Shown here: piece by piece, positions 33,188 to 42,976 of the stretch
Layout of the letters: every line of letters starts with the position of its first letter
Position numbering within the stretch: the first letter of the stretch is position 1
Source: Aminipila luticellarii
Lineage (GTDB): Bacteria > Bacillota > Clostridia > Peptostreptococcales > Anaerovoracaceae
Assembly: GCF_004103735.1 (NCBI RefSeq)
Contig: NZ_CP035281.1
Location: 1,860,001 to 1,924,000 of the forward strand
Direction of reading: 5' to 3'
DNA: 64,000 bases
The notes under the pieces: model-generated
What the model was told of the DNA's origin: nothing
Database searches by the model: none
Seen by the model: the letters and a program-made list of their open reading frames with translations, nothing else
Program-made: the position numbers and the translations under genes

Positions 33188-34309
33188 CTAAAAACCCTTT
33201 CTTTCTCTATTCAAAAAAGACGGTATTACAAAGTCTGAATCTTCACCTGAAAGCAGGTCGTCGTCTCTGCTCTCTGTTTCCGCAGCTTTTTCTGCCGGAA
33301 CCTGTTCTTCTGTCTTTCCAACAGGTTTAAATATGCCGGCAGCCGCTTCACTGGGTCTCGCTTCAAAACCCGTAGCGATAACTGTGACCAAAATTTCATC
33401 TTGAAGATCTTCTTTAATGGAAGCACCGAAGATAACAATAGCATCTTCACCAGCAGCATCTTCAATCTGAGCCGCCGCCTGACTGACTTCAAGCATACCC
33501 ATGTCATAACCGCCCATGATGTTGAGGATAATGGCTTTCGCTCCATCAATGGAGGTTTCCAGAAGCGGACTTTCAATAGCATTCTTAACAGCTTCTTCCA
33601 CTCTGCTGTCGCCGGAGGCTCTGCCGACACCCATGTGCGCAATGCCTCTATCGCTCATAACGGTCTTCACATCCGCGAAGTCCAGATTGATCAAACCGGC
33701 TTCCGCTATCAAGTCTGAAATGCCTTGAACACCCTGTTTTAAAACTTCATCTGCCATACTGAACGCCTGCAGCATCGAGGTGTTTTTTTCCGCCACTTGA
33801 AGCAATCTGTCGTTGGGAACCACCACGAGGGAATCCACATATTTTTTTAATAAGCTGATACCCAGTTCAGCGTGCTGCCTTCTCCTTTTTCCTTCAAAGG
33901 TAAACGGTTTTGTAACAACGCCCACCGTAAGGATGTCCATGTCCTTGGCAATCTTCGCAATGACCGGTGCCGCCCCGGTACCGGTGCCGCCTCCCATTCC
34001 GGCGGTAATGAAAACCATATCGGAACCTTGAATAAATTTAGAAATATCTTCAATATTTTCTTCCGCGGCCTTTTGTCCTATCTCCGGATTCGCTCCTGCC
34101 CCAAGTCCCTTCGTAAGCTTTTCGCCAATCTGGATCTTTGTTTCCGCCAAGCTTCCGGCTAATGCCTGCTTGTCCGTATTAACAGCCATATAAGTAACGC
34201 CCTTCAGGCCTTTTTCAATCATTCGATTTACAGCATTGCAGCCACCGCCACCAACACCTATTACCTTTATTTGGGCAGTATTTTGTTCATTTACTTCAAA
34301 CTGCAGCAT
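33188..34309 (-). CDS. ftsZ: Cell division protein FtsZ
   Basis: 373 residues from ATG 34309; AGGAGG lies 10 nt upstream and an in-frame GTG further up overlaps it. The tubulin fold shows [20 protein letters not shown], the GTP-binding loop [20 protein letters not shown] and the T7 loop [13 protein letters not shown]. The variable linker holds [18 protein letters not shown], and the C-terminal peptide [13 protein letters not shown] would bind membrane anchors. FtsA is not encoded in this cluster, so SepF or another factor elsewhere probably tethers it. FtsZ forms the division ring. Confidence 0.98.
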   Translation of the reverse strand: MLQFEVNEQNTAQIKVIGVGGGGCNAVNRMIEKGLKGVTYMAVNTDKQALAGSLAETKIQIGEKLTKGLGAGANPEIGQKAAEENIEDISKFIQGSDMVFITAGMGGGTGTGAAPVIAKIAKDMDILTVGVVTKPFTFEGKRRRQHAELGISLLKKYVDSLVVVPNDRLLQVAEKNTSMLQAFSMADEVLKQGVQGISDLIAEAGLINLDFADVKTVMSDRGIAHMGVGRASGDSRVEEAVKNAIESPLLETSIDGAKAIILNIMGGYDMGMLEVSQAAAQIEDAAGEDAIVIFGASIKEDLQDEILVTVIATGFEARPSEAAAGIFKPVGKTEEQVPAEKAAETESRDDDLLSGEDSDFVIPSFLNRERKGF

Positions 34310-34395
34310 TATCAAGTAACCTCCTGTCACTATAGCACAAAATTAAAATACATATTAATGCTTTATTATACCATAAATAATGTATGTTTGCACTA

Positions 34396-34785
34396 TTATT
34401 CCTCAATATTTTGTTCATTTTTTAACTCGCTTTTTCGATTTTTTCTTTCAAAGTACTTGTCTATAGCAAGCCTTCTTAAAACCGCCAGATTGTTAAATAA
34501 TCTGCCTCCGAAAACAAAGATAGCCGCAAAATAAAGAGGTACTCCCAGCTTATCTCCCACATAAGTTAGGACCATTGCCAGCAAGGCATTGGTAACAAAA
34601 CCGGATATGAAAATCAGGCTGTTATACTTTTCCTCCATCATGGAACGGGCCGCACCCACAATAGAGTCCATTGCTGCCAGAAGCCCCATAGTAATATAAA
34701 AGGAATATTCCGCCGGATACGAAATATCCAGGCCAAACCCTAATGCCAGTCCGAGTGCCAGACCTATTATAATCGCAAAAATCAA
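34396..34785 (-). CDS. sbp: Small basic protein (DUF1290)
   Basis: 129 residues with three predicted membrane helices: 2-20, 29-45 and 55-75 plus a re-entrant part at 80-98. FYITMGLLAAMDSIVGAARS is the family signature. The C-terminal 30 residues are charged. Sbp genes sit beside DUF881 genes and ftsZ in many Gram-positive bacteria; the function is unknown. It overlaps the DUF881 gene by 4 nt. Confidence 0.9.
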   Translation of the reverse strand: MIFAIIIGLALGLALGFGLDISYPAEYSFYITMGLLAAMDSIVGAARSMMEEKYNSLIFISGFVTNALLAMVLTYVGDKLGVPLYFAAIFVFGGRLFNNLAVLRRLAIDKYFERKNRKSELKNEQNIEE

Positions 34786-35519
34786 TTCGTTCCCTCCTTT
34801 TGAAGCTTGTTCATATATTTATAGTTATATTCCCTTGAAACTGCGTCAATGGTGATGTCGTCCTTTAAGCGGACTTCAAACTGCACCCCCCAGTTTTTCA
34901 GTGATGTACCATACCCATCCGGATCTACAAGAGCGGCCGCCATTCTTTTGCCGTCTCCGATAGCTTTAATCCTAAAAGGCCTTGCATAGACCTCCCCGTT
35001 TATTCTCACCGTATATCCGGAGCAATAGATTGCCGTGTTTGCTGTGATCCGTTGTCCATTTACCGAGACAGCTTCTGCCCCGCAGCGGTTGAGTTCATTT
35101 ATGATCATAAGAATGTCCGAATCGTGCACCAACAGATTATTGATATCTTCTCCGGCAAAAAGTTCCCGTGTCCCGTCGTCGATCAGAACCTCCACACCGG
35201 CTCCTTTCACTTTTTGCTGTCCGCTGGCCATTTTATACTTTTCCACATCCCGTTCCAGATTCTGCTTCATGTCCTCATCGGATTTCCCGTCGGAGGGATC
35301 CGCCTTTTCATAAGCAGCAAGCTTTGTTTTCGTCTCTTCGATCATAAGCTGAAGTTTCCCGATCTCTTCCTTCTCACTGCAGATTGTCGTCTCATAATCC
35401 TCAATGGTTTTAGGCGATACATATAACCGTTCTCCATCGCTGATTTTCATCTGACAGGCAAAACCGATTCCAATTATCATGCATATCACAAATGTGATCC
35501 AAATCATGTTTTTCTTCAT
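34782..35519 (-). CDS. DUF881 family membrane-anchored protein (copy 2)
   Basis: 245 residues from ATG 35519, with GAGGTGCAGG directly upstream. A signal-anchor helix spans residues 5-22 (IWITFVICMIIGIGFACQ), a coiled coil covers 35-100, and the DUF881 core contains VKGAGVEVLIDDGT, ILMIINELNRCGAEAVSVNG, FRIKAIGDGKRMAAAL. It resembles the YlxW/YlxX proteins encoded near divIB in bacilli. The bulk of the protein would lie outside the membrane. The role is unknown, presumably in division or envelope growth. Confidence 0.88.
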   Translation of the reverse strand: MKKNMIWITFVICMIIGIGFACQMKISDGERLYVSPKTIEDYETTICSEKEEIGKLQLMIEETKTKLAAYEKADPSDGKSDEDMKQNLERDVEKYKMASGQQKVKGAGVEVLIDDGTRELFAGEDINNLLVHDSDILMIINELNRCGAEAVSVNGQRITANTAIYCSGYTVRINGEVYARPFRIKAIGDGKRMAAALVDPDGYGTSLKNWGVQFEVRLKDDITIDAVSREYNYKYMNKLQKEGTN

Positions 35520-35535
35520 CCTGCACCTCTGCCCA

Positions 35536-36273
35536 TTATTCGGACTTTTCTTCGGCAACAGGCTTCGCATATTTAAAGTTGATGGTTCCCGTATATCTAG
35601 GTATCACCATGCTCTGCTTCTTTTCAGTGGTGACGATCAGATTGTATTTCAGCTTCATCGTGTCGATAATACCGCTTCTTATATTAATTGCGTCGTGGAT
35701 GGTATCTGGGTTTCCAATGGCCTTGACATAGTACGGAGGTGCCGTAGGCGTTCCGTTGATGTTTACATTGCTGCCTGCCATGCTGATCTCCGTTGTTCCC
35801 ACAATTCTCTGTTCATTGATAGAGACCGCTTCCGCTCCGGCTTCCTTTAATTTGTTTACCAGGCTTAAAAGCAGCTCATAGTTGTACATAATCGTACTGA
35901 AATCCTGCTCATATTCATCCGTTACCACCGGGTCTTTTATAGTGACCAGAACCCCTGGGCCCTGCACGTCCAAAACACCGGAGGACATTTTATATTTTTC
36001 CAGATCAGACACCAGACCGTTTATGAAATCATCCTCTTTGGCTTTATCTCCTTCTATGGAGTTCATCCGCTCTTCCAGTTCCATCAGCTGCTGTACCACG
36101 ATTTCCTTTTCATCCTTTACCGTCTTAAGCTGTGCTTCATAGCCTCTTACTTTTGCCAAAGGAACCAGACCGCCCTGATCCCCGCCGGCAGTCATTCGTA
36201 ATTGAATGGACAAAATCAGCCCTATAAACAGTGCCAGTATTCCCAGAACAATCAGCCCACTGTACTTCTTCAT
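35536..36273 (-). CDS. DUF881 family membrane-anchored protein (copy 1)
   Basis: 245 residues from ATG 36273, with AGGAGAG five bases upstream; an in-frame ATG at 36303 lies inside divIB and lacks a site. Membrane anchor at residues 4-24 (YSGLIVLGILALFIGLILSI), coiled coil at 45-90, and DUF881 motifs VQGPGVLVTIKDPVV, LLSLVNKLKEAGAEAVSINE, YYVKAIGNPDTIHDAI. It is a tandem relative of the next gene; both lie between divIB and sbp. Confidence 0.88.
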   Translation of the reverse strand: MKKYSGLIVLGILALFIGLILSIQLRMTAGGDQGGLVPLAKVRGYEAQLKTVKDEKEIVVQQLMELEERMNSIEGDKAKEDDFINGLVSDLEKYKMSSGVLDVQGPGVLVTIKDPVVTDEYEQDFSTIMYNYELLLSLVNKLKEAGAEAVSINEQRIVGTTEISMAGSNVNINGTPTAPPYYVKAIGNPDTIHDAINIRSGIIDTMKLKYNLIVTTEKKQSMVIPRYTGTINFKYAKPVAEEKSE

Positions 36274-36283
36274 CTCATCTCTC

Positions 36284-37030
36284 CTACTCCACATTTGGAT
36301 CAAAAGAACAATAATTATCCGATCCGATCTTTATCGTGCCTCTTTTAATACCTTTACTGTACATTTCATAAAGCGTCGTCTCCAGCTTCCCGTTCTTCAA
36401 GCTTTCCTTCAAGTTCTCAGGGGTGCCCTCACAGACCAGCTCATCGTAAATATGTGCCTTGATAATCACACTTGAGGTATTGATTTTTTTAAAAAATAAA
36501 TCCGAGTCCTCCATAGATGCCAGCATGCTGAGCGTATCTGTCAGTATGGAATTTTCTTCTGCCTCAAGAGGTTTTCCTTCTTTTGCCTTCTTTACAGTCA
36601 GCCCTTCAATCACAGTGATTTTAGGCTCTGTCTTTGCCTTTCTGAGTACCAGCCCGTCCGAATCTATGATAATATATGTACCATTATAAAGTACGGCGGC
36701 CTTCTCTGATCGTTCCGTCACATCAATGACTACGGTGGATGGCAGTTTTCTTTTAATCTTGACGTTTTTAAAATAAGGATCTTTTAAAAGCTTGTCTTTT
36801 ATCCCACTCTTTTTCAAGCTGAAAATATTTTTGCCGACTTGTATTCCCGCCTTGTCCTTTACCTGCTCCACTGTGTAATAATTGTTGTTTTCGACTTTCA
36901 CTGAATCAATATCGAACCACTCAGAGGTCATCAAAAAATATAAACCAGCTCCTACTGCTATTATTACTAATAACCTTAGGAGATAGTTCTTTTTCTTTCG
37001 TTTTTTCTTCTTTCTAAGTTTATCAGTCAT
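36284..37030 (-). CDS. divIB: Cell division protein DivIB/FtsQ
   Basis: 248 residues from ATG 37030, with TAGGAAA four bases upstream; it overlaps the murA stop by 8 nt. The N-terminus is a very basic tail (KLRKKKKRKKKN), then one membrane helix at about 17-36. The POTRA domain follows (IDSVKVENNNYYTVEQVKDK) and then the FtsQ beta domain (KRKLPSTVVIDVTERSEKAA). DivIB links the septal synthase FtsW/PBP with FtsL. Confidence 0.9.
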   Translation of the reverse strand: MTDKLRKKKKRKKKNYLLRLLVIIAVGAGLYFLMTSEWFDIDSVKVENNNYYTVEQVKDKAGIQVGKNIFSLKKSGIKDKLLKDPYFKNVKIKRKLPSTVVIDVTERSEKAAVLYNGTYIIIDSDGLVLRKAKTEPKITVIEGLTVKKAKEGKPLEAEENSILTDTLSMLASMEDSDLFFKKINTSSVIIKAHIYDELVCEGTPENLKESLKNGKLETTLYEMYSKGIKRGTIKIGSDNYCSFDPNVE

Positions 37031-38279
37031 TTGTTTTCCTAATATCTGCTCCAAGACTTCTCAATGTCTGAGAAAAGTCTGCATATCCTCTCTCTATGTG
37101 TTCTATACCCTCAATAACCGTTTTTCCCTGTGCCATAAGCCCGGCAATCACCAGAGAAGCTCCTCCCCTTAGATCCGTTGCCGATAAACGACATCCTTTC
37201 AGTTCCTTCACGCCGTTTATAAAAGCGTGGTTCTCTTCAACCGAAATATCTGCTCCCATCCTTTTCAGTTCCTCGGTAAAGGCGAAGCGATTCTCAAAAA
37301 TCGTTTCGTCCACATAACTGCTTCCTTCCGCCAAGGTCAACATGGATAAGAAAGGAGATTGCAGGTCTGTGGGGAATTCAGGATAAGGGCCGGTTATAAT
37401 TTTGCTCGGTGCCTTTAATTTGGCAGGTGCTTTAAAATATATTTTATCTCTTTTTACCCCTACTTCGCAACCTGTTTCTATAAGCTTTTCTAAAATACTT
37501 TTTAAATGCCGGCTTTGAGCGTGGTGCAGGATTAATTCTCCTCCTGTGGCAGCCGCAGCAGCCAAATACGTGCCGCACTCTATTCTGTCCGGTATAATTT
37601 GGTGATTTCCGCCGTGCAGGACAGAGCATCCGTTAATATATATGGTTTTTGTTCCGGCGCCCTTAATATCTGCTCCGCAGGCATTTAGGAAATCCTGCAA
37701 ATCCCCGATTTCAGGTTCCATGGCACAATTATTCAACACCGTATGCCCTTCAGCCGTGGTTGCTGCCATAATTGCGTTTTCTGTAGCTCCGACGCTGGGA
37801 AAAGAAAAGTCAATTACCGCTCCTCGAAGTTTACTTGCTTTACAGATAATCACATCATCCTTTTCTATTATTTCAGCACCCAATCTTCTTAAAGCATATA
37901 AGTGTAAATCAATTGGTCTGCTGCCTATATTACAACCTCCGGGCTGACTGATCACCGCACTTCCGCATCTGCCGAGCAATGCGCCCAACAAAAAAACGGA
38001 TGACCGCATCTCTCGCATCCGCTTCAAGGAAATGGTATCAGCCACCAGCTCCCTTGAATCCACGATTATCGTTTCGTCGCTTGTGTCTGTCTTACATCCC
38101 AATTCATTCAATATTTTTTTCATGCTACAAACATCGGTTATTTGCGGAATATTGGAAAGTTGACATTCAGCCCCACTCAATATGGTGGCCGCCAAAATCG
38201 GCAGTGCAGCGTTTTTAGCTCCCTTTACGTTATACTCACCGCTGATCCTGTTGCCGCCCCGTATATGATATGATTCCAA
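37023..38279 (-). CDS. murA: UDP-N-acetylglucosamine 1-carboxyvinyltransferase
   Basis: 418 residues, the EPSP-synthase-like enzyme that starts peptidoglycan synthesis by adding enolpyruvate to UDP-GlcNAc. The N-terminus RGGNRISGEYNVKGAKNAAL carries the catalytic Lys. The loop reading SQPGGCNIGSRPIDLHLYAL contains the active-site Cys (position equal to Cys115 of E. coli), so fosfomycin sensitivity is expected. The C-terminus RGGASLVIAGLMAQGKTVIE is complete. It is placed after murG in the dcw order. Confidence 0.96.
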   Translation of the reverse strand: MESYHIRGGNRISGEYNVKGAKNAALPILAATILSGAECQLSNIPQITDVCSMKKILNELGCKTDTSDETIIVDSRELVADTISLKRMREMRSSVFLLGALLGRCGSAVISQPGGCNIGSRPIDLHLYALRRLGAEIIEKDDVIICKASKLRGAVIDFSFPSVGATENAIMAATTAEGHTVLNNCAMEPEIGDLQDFLNACGADIKGAGTKTIYINGCSVLHGGNHQIIPDRIECGTYLAAAAATGGELILHHAQSRHLKSILEKLIETGCEVGVKRDKIYFKAPAKLKAPSKIITGPYPEFPTDLQSPFLSMLTLAEGSSYVDETIFENRFAFTEELKRMGADISVEENHAFINGVKELKGCRLSATDLRGGASLVIAGLMAQGKTVIEGIEHIERGYADFSQTLRSLGADIRKTND

Positions 38280-38341
38280 AACAGATACACCTCCACTATT
38301 ATTAATACATAATATGAAAAGGTACCGGTTTTTGTTACTGT

Positions 38342-39436
38342 TTATATTCCCAAATGCTCATAAATAATTTTTGTTGCCTCGCAAGGAGCTGATTTTTGGC
38401 TGGCACGTTCCATGTCCTTTAGTTTCTGTGGATTTAATTTAAAGTGTGAAACAATTTTCAAAAGAGCTTCGGAACTCAGTTCCTTTTCTTCCATAAGAAC
38501 AGCTCCTCCTTTATCTGCCACCGCTTTTGCATTATAGTACTGATGGTTCCCGGTTACATTCGGTGAAGGAATCAAAACAGACGCCTTGCCGCAAACTGTA
38601 ATTTCCGAAACCGTCAATGCACCCGATCGGCTTATGACCAGGTCTGCGGCGCTTAAGTAATCCTGCATGTTGCTTATATATTTTTTTATGTGTATGTTGC
38701 CTTTATTAACAAAGCCCCTGTCTTCCATGGTCTTTAATATACTATCATAATATGCATTACCTGTTACAAAGTACAGTGAAATATTCTGAATGCCATTCAA
38801 ATTTTCTGCTACTTCTATCATGACATCGTTTATTTTTCCTGCGCCCTGACTTCCTCCAAAGCATAGAAGCATAAAGTTCTCTTCCTGTTCTTTTATGAAT
38901 CGCCTTGAATCCGTCTTGACTGCGTCAAAAAAAGCACGTCTGACCGGATTTCCGGATAAGATCAATTTCTCTTTATGCTTAAAATATTTCTCTGCGTCTG
39001 CAAAGCTGATGAATACATTTTCCACATATTTTTCAAGCATTTTATTGGTCATGCCCGGAAACGCATTCTGCTCATGTATAAAGGTCCTTATACCCAGCTT
39101 ATGGGCTGCTCTTACCACCGGACCGCACACATAGCCGCCTGTCCCAATGACAATATCCGGCTTGAATTCCTTCAGAATTTTTTTTGCTTCCCTGCTGCCT
39201 TTCAAAAGATCCTTTACGACCTTTACATTCTTCATGATATGTTTTCGGTTAAAGCCGCTGACCGTCACAAATTTAATGGGATATCCGTTTTGAGGTACCA
39301 GATCCTTTTCCAAACCTCTTTTGGTTCCCACGAAAAGAATATCGGCATCCGGTCTCTTCTCTTTTATTTTTTCTGCTATGGCAATAGCAGGATAAATATG
39401 TCCTCCGGTTCCCCCGCCTGTCATAATAACTTTCAT
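38342..39436 (-). CDS. murG: Undecaprenyl-PP-MurNAc-pentapeptide GlcNAc transferase
   Basis: 364 residues, GT28 family with GT-B fold. The N-terminal glycine loop is MTGGGTGGHIYPAIAIAEKI; FIHEQNAFPGMTNKML and VIGTGGYVCGPV form the acceptor side; the donor UDP-GlcNAc site includes CFGGSQGAGKINDVM and VISRSGALTVSEI. It makes lipid II at the inner face of the membrane. It follows ftsW by 41 nt. Confidence 0.97.
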   Translation of the reverse strand: MKVIMTGGGTGGHIYPAIAIAEKIKEKRPDADILFVGTKRGLEKDLVPQNGYPIKFVTVSGFNRKHIMKNVKVVKDLLKGSREAKKILKEFKPDIVIGTGGYVCGPVVRAAHKLGIRTFIHEQNAFPGMTNKMLEKYVENVFISFADAEKYFKHKEKLILSGNPVRRAFFDAVKTDSRRFIKEQEENFMLLCFGGSQGAGKINDVMIEVAENLNGIQNISLYFVTGNAYYDSILKTMEDRGFVNKGNIHIKKYISNMQDYLSAADLVISRSGALTVSEITVCGKASVLIPSPNVTGNHQYYNAKAVADKGGAVLMEEKELSSEALLKIVSHFKLNPQKLKDMERASQKSAPCEATKIIYEHLGI

Positions 39437-39477
39437 AACGTACTACCTTTCTTCAAATGATATAGGAATCTGTTTCC

Positions 39478-40596
39478 TTATTCCACTGCAACCGTATGCC
39501 TTGATATATTGAGGAGTATTCCCACTGAGGCCATAAAAATCATCAGGGCGTTGCCCCCGTAGCTGACAAAAGGCAGCGTAACTCCTGTAGGCGGCATGGA
39601 CGAAGTCACTACCGCTATATTCAATATCACCTGAATACCTATCATGATGGAAATTCCCGATGCAAGCAAGGTTCCAAATAAATCCGCCGCATTAATGGCG
39701 ATATGAATGCCCCGCCAGACTAGAATAATATAAGCTGCGATTAAAATCAGGCATCCCACATATCCCAGCTCTTCCCCTATGATCGCAAAGATGAAATCAT
39801 TCTGCGGTTCAGGCAGATATAAATTTTTTTGTATGCTCTTTCCTAGACCTAATCCAAATAATCCTCCCGAGCCTAAAGCCAGCAAAGATTGAACCACCTG
39901 ATACCCGGTGTTCAGCGGATCTGCGAAGGGATCCATAAAGCTGGTCAGACGCTTCATCCAATGGCTTTCAGGATTGGTAATAATCAGTGTACATATGCCC
40001 AAAGCCCCTACGCCGATCAGTCCGCCCAAATAAATGTAGTTCAGTCCCGCCGCAAACATGATCCCTATGATAATGATGCAGACCGTAATGGCTGTGGACA
40101 GATTGGGCTGCAGAACGATTAGCCCTGCATATACACCGCAGAGCAGGAACAGCGGAACCACGCCCTTGGTCAATGATTTTATAATTTTCGGATCTCTGCT
40201 TAAAAACCAGGACGTAAATATGATCGCCGCAGGCTTTGCCAATTCTCCGGGCATGATGGTAATTCCCCCCACTCCAAGCCACCTCGTAGCATAGTTTCGT
40301 TCTACCCCCAGCGGCGTAAAAAGAAGGGCCAGAAGTACGATACTTATAATCATGATGGGCTTTGCCACCTTGCCATAAATCCTGTAATCCACCGATGCGG
40401 TGACCAGCATTGCACCCAGCCCCAGAACAGCCCAAATCGTATCCTTGACCAGATAAGAGTATGGATTGCCGCTCTTGTTTATTGAAGTGTAATAACTGGC
40501 ACTAAACACCATTATTATTCCGAAGATGACCAATGCCAATGTGATCAGCACCAGAACAAAATCTCCGGATTTCATTCTTCTTTTTCTTTTTGCCAT
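39478..40596 (-). CDS. ftsW: SEDS-family peptidoglycan glycosyltransferase FtsW
   Basis: 372 residues with ten predicted membrane helices. Typical features are GIIMVFSASYYTS near the N-terminus, LQPNLSTAITVCIIIIGIMF, NDFIFAIIGEELGYVGC and PPTGVTLPFVSYGGNALMIF. FtsW polymerises lipid II at the septum together with its class B PBP, which in this cluster is the product at 45561-47570. RRMKSGDFVLVLITL at the N-terminus is cytoplasmic. Confidence 0.95.
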   Translation of the reverse strand: MAKRKRRMKSGDFVLVLITLALVIFGIIMVFSASYYTSINKSGNPYSYLVKDTIWAVLGLGAMLVTASVDYRIYGKVAKPIMIISIVLLALLFTPLGVERNYATRWLGVGGITIMPGELAKPAAIIFTSWFLSRDPKIIKSLTKGVVPLFLLCGVYAGLIVLQPNLSTAITVCIIIIGIMFAAGLNYIYLGGLIGVGALGICTLIITNPESHWMKRLTSFMDPFADPLNTGYQVVQSLLALGSGGLFGLGLGKSIQKNLYLPEPQNDFIFAIIGEELGYVGCLILIAAYIILVWRGIHIAINAADLFGTLLASGISIMIGIQVILNIAVVTSSMPPTGVTLPFVSYGGNALMIFMASVGILLNISRHTVAVE

Positions 40597-40618
40597 TTAC
40601 ATTTCCAACCTCAGAAAA

Positions 40619-41989
40619 TTATTTTTCCAGACCGTGAACACAATGTTTAAAATGTTCACCTCTCTGTTCAAAACAAGTATACATATCCCAGCTTGCACAG
40701 GCCGGAGAAAGCAAGACCGTATCTCCCGGTTCAGCCAGTTTAAAGGCTGCCGTCACGCACTCTTCCATGTTTTTAGCCATGGTTATGTGTGTAAAGCCTG
40801 CCGCCTCAGCCTGTTCTTTAATTTTAGGAGCCGTTTTTCCCAGCAGCACCATATGTTTTACCCTTCCGTGGAAGGATTTTATAAAGTCCGTAAAATCAGA
40901 GCCCTTATCATAGCCCCCCGCAATTAAAATAATGTTCTCTTTCATGGCATCAATGGCTTTCATAGAAGCATCCGGATTGGTGCCTTTCGAGTCGTTCACA
41001 AATTTAACGCCGTCCACCTGACCGCAGTATTCCAGCCGGTGCTCTACTCCGCCGAAGCTTTTCAGCGTATCTGAAATGACAGCAGGTTCAATTCCCGCAA
41101 AATAAGAAATGGCCGCTGCCGCCAGGGCATTCTCCAGATTGTGGTTCCCCGGAATCTTTAATTCATCTGCCCGGCATAGAGTAATTTTCTTTCCGTCATC
41201 ATTAAGGATCACGATGCGCCCACCCTCTACAAAAGCTCCATACGACAGCTTTTTCTTTATGCTGAACGGAACAACCTTTGCGGTTTTGCACTGTTTACTC
41301 AGTTCAAAGCTGCCGGGGTCATCATAATTTGCGATGTAATAACCGTCTTTATCTTGATTTTGAAACACCTTAGCTTTTGCAGCTCCGTAGTTTTCCATGG
41401 TATGATGCCGGTTTAAATGATCCGGTGTCAAGTTTAAAATCGCAGAAATTTTAGGCTTAAAATATTTTGTGGTTTCCAGCTGAAAGCTGCTGGTTTCCGT
41501 TATGAGCCATGAATCCGGTTCGGCATTGACTGCCATGGATATAACCGCAACACCAATATTTCCGACCACATACGTTTTTCGCTTGGCGTTCTTAAAGATT
41601 TCTCCCACAAGCGTGGTGGTGGTGGTTTTTCCGTTGGTCCCTGTAATGGCCACATAATTTCCGTTTCCCACCCTGTACGCAATCTCCAGTTCGCCTATCA
41701 CTTCAACGCCCTTTGCCACAGCCTCCTGTACAAAATTCAGTTCAGGGGGAACACCGGGGCTTAATACCATCATATCAATTTCATCCAGGCAGGCGGGTAC
41801 TTCTCCGAAATAGCAGGTTACGTCTCTGCCCGCTAAGAAGTTCACCAATTGAGGTTCTATATCGAAAGCAGGTTTTGAATCCTGTACATAGACCTTTGCT
41901 CCAAGGTATAACAGAGCCTGCGCTGCTGCAATTCCTGATTTCCCCATTCCTACAATCAATACTTTTTTATCTTTCATATTATCTTTCAT
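40619..41989 (-). CDS. murD: UDP-MurNAc-L-alanine:D-glutamate ligase
   Basis: 456 residues from ATG 41989, preceded by AGAGGTG. The N-terminal UDP-binding domain begins KKVLIVGMGKSGIAAAQALL. The ATP loop is AITGTNGKTTTTTLVGEIF, then NLTPDHLNRHHTMENYGAAK and FVNDSKGTNPDASMKAIDAM. The C-terminus LLSPACASWDMYTCFEQRGE is the family end. MurD adds D-glutamate. All three Mur ligase domains are present, in contrast to MurE here. Confidence 0.97.
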   Translation of the reverse strand: MKDNMKDKKVLIVGMGKSGIAAAQALLYLGAKVYVQDSKPAFDIEPQLVNFLAGRDVTCYFGEVPACLDEIDMMVLSPGVPPELNFVQEAVAKGVEVIGELEIAYRVGNGNYVAITGTNGKTTTTTLVGEIFKNAKRKTYVVGNIGVAVISMAVNAEPDSWLITETSSFQLETTKYFKPKISAILNLTPDHLNRHHTMENYGAAKAKVFQNQDKDGYYIANYDDPGSFELSKQCKTAKVVPFSIKKKLSYGAFVEGGRIVILNDDGKKITLCRADELKIPGNHNLENALAAAAISYFAGIEPAVISDTLKSFGGVEHRLEYCGQVDGVKFVNDSKGTNPDASMKAIDAMKENIILIAGGYDKGSDFTDFIKSFHGRVKHMVLLGKTAPKIKEQAEAAGFTHITMAKNMEECVTAAFKLAEPGDTVLLSPACASWDMYTCFEQRGEHFKHCVHGLEK

Positions 41990-42005
41990 GCTTTCACCTC
42001 TACCT

Positions 42006-42962
42006 CTATAGAATGAGCAGCCCAATTACACAGCAAATCAGTGTAAATGCCCAAAAGAGCGCCACCACATGCGTTTCCTTTAAACCGCATAGTTCAAAGT
42101 GATGGTGTAAAGGCGCCATTTTAAAAACTCTTTTTCCTGTTGTCTGAAAGCTGACCACCTGTATCATTACGGAAAGGGCTTCCACTACAAACAGCATTCC
42201 CGCGATGGGGAGCATCAGCTCCATGTTCATGATGATTGCCGCGGCAGCTAAGCCGCCTCCCAAGGCTAAAGAGCCGGTATCCCCCATAAAGACCTTTGCC
42301 GGATACTTATTGAACATTAAAAATCCCATGCATCCGCCGGCTAAAGCCGAGTTGAAAATTCCGCCGGCATTGATGCCAAAATTTACGGCTACTATGGCAA
42401 AAAATAAAGCTACCAGAGTAGTGACTCCCGATGCAAGCCCGTCCAGACCGTCCGTCAGGTTTACGCTGTTTACCATGGCCACCACTACAAAGGCTACAAA
42501 AGGAATATACCAAATACCAAAATCCCAATGCTGGTCGATGATTGGTATGTACACCGAGGTCCCATAAACAGAAACGCTGGATTGGTATGCCGCTACCGCA
42601 GCTGCAATGATGATCTGAAGCACCAGCTTTTGCCACGCCCTCAATCCCAGATTCTGCTTTTTGGCCACTTTCAGGTAATCATCCAGAAATCCAAGCAGAC
42701 CAAAGAGGACAAAAGCGGCGAGAATCACACCCATATCTCTGGACATGCCCCCCGATGTAAGGCAGGTTATCACGGTGGCAGCAATGATTGCCAGACCGCC
42801 CATAGAAGGAGTTCCCGCTTTTGCCTGATGAGCTTTTGGCCCTTCCTCCCGGATATTCTGTCCCGCTTTTAAATTCTGCAAAATAGGTATTTCCACATAG
42901 GTCAGTACTAAACTTATGAAAAATGCCACTATGATTAAAATTCCAATTTGTAAATAACTCAT
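42006..42962 (-). CDS. mraY: Phospho-MurNAc-pentapeptide translocase
   Basis: 318 residues with about ten membrane helices. Family motifs are KAHQAKAGTPSMGGLAIIAA, the catalytic-loop region NLTDGLDGLASGVTTLVALF, VFMGDTGSLALGGGLAAAAI and the histidine-rich APLHHHFELCGLKETHVVAL. MraY makes lipid I from UDP-MurNAc-pentapeptide. It is between murF and murD with gaps of 14 and 16 nt. Confidence 0.97.
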   Translation of the reverse strand: MSYLQIGILIIVAFFISLVLTYVEIPILQNLKAGQNIREEGPKAHQAKAGTPSMGGLAIIAATVITCLTSGGMSRDMGVILAAFVLFGLLGFLDDYLKVAKKQNLGLRAWQKLVLQIIIAAAVAAYQSSVSVYGTSVYIPIIDQHWDFGIWYIPFVAFVVVAMVNSVNLTDGLDGLASGVTTLVALFFAIVAVNFGINAGGIFNSALAGGCMGFLMFNKYPAKVFMGDTGSLALGGGLAAAAIIMNMELMLPIAGMLFVVEALSVMIQVVSFQTTGKRVFKMAPLHHHFELCGLKETHVVALFWAFTLICCVIGLLIL

Positions 42963-42976
42963 AACTACTCCTAAAA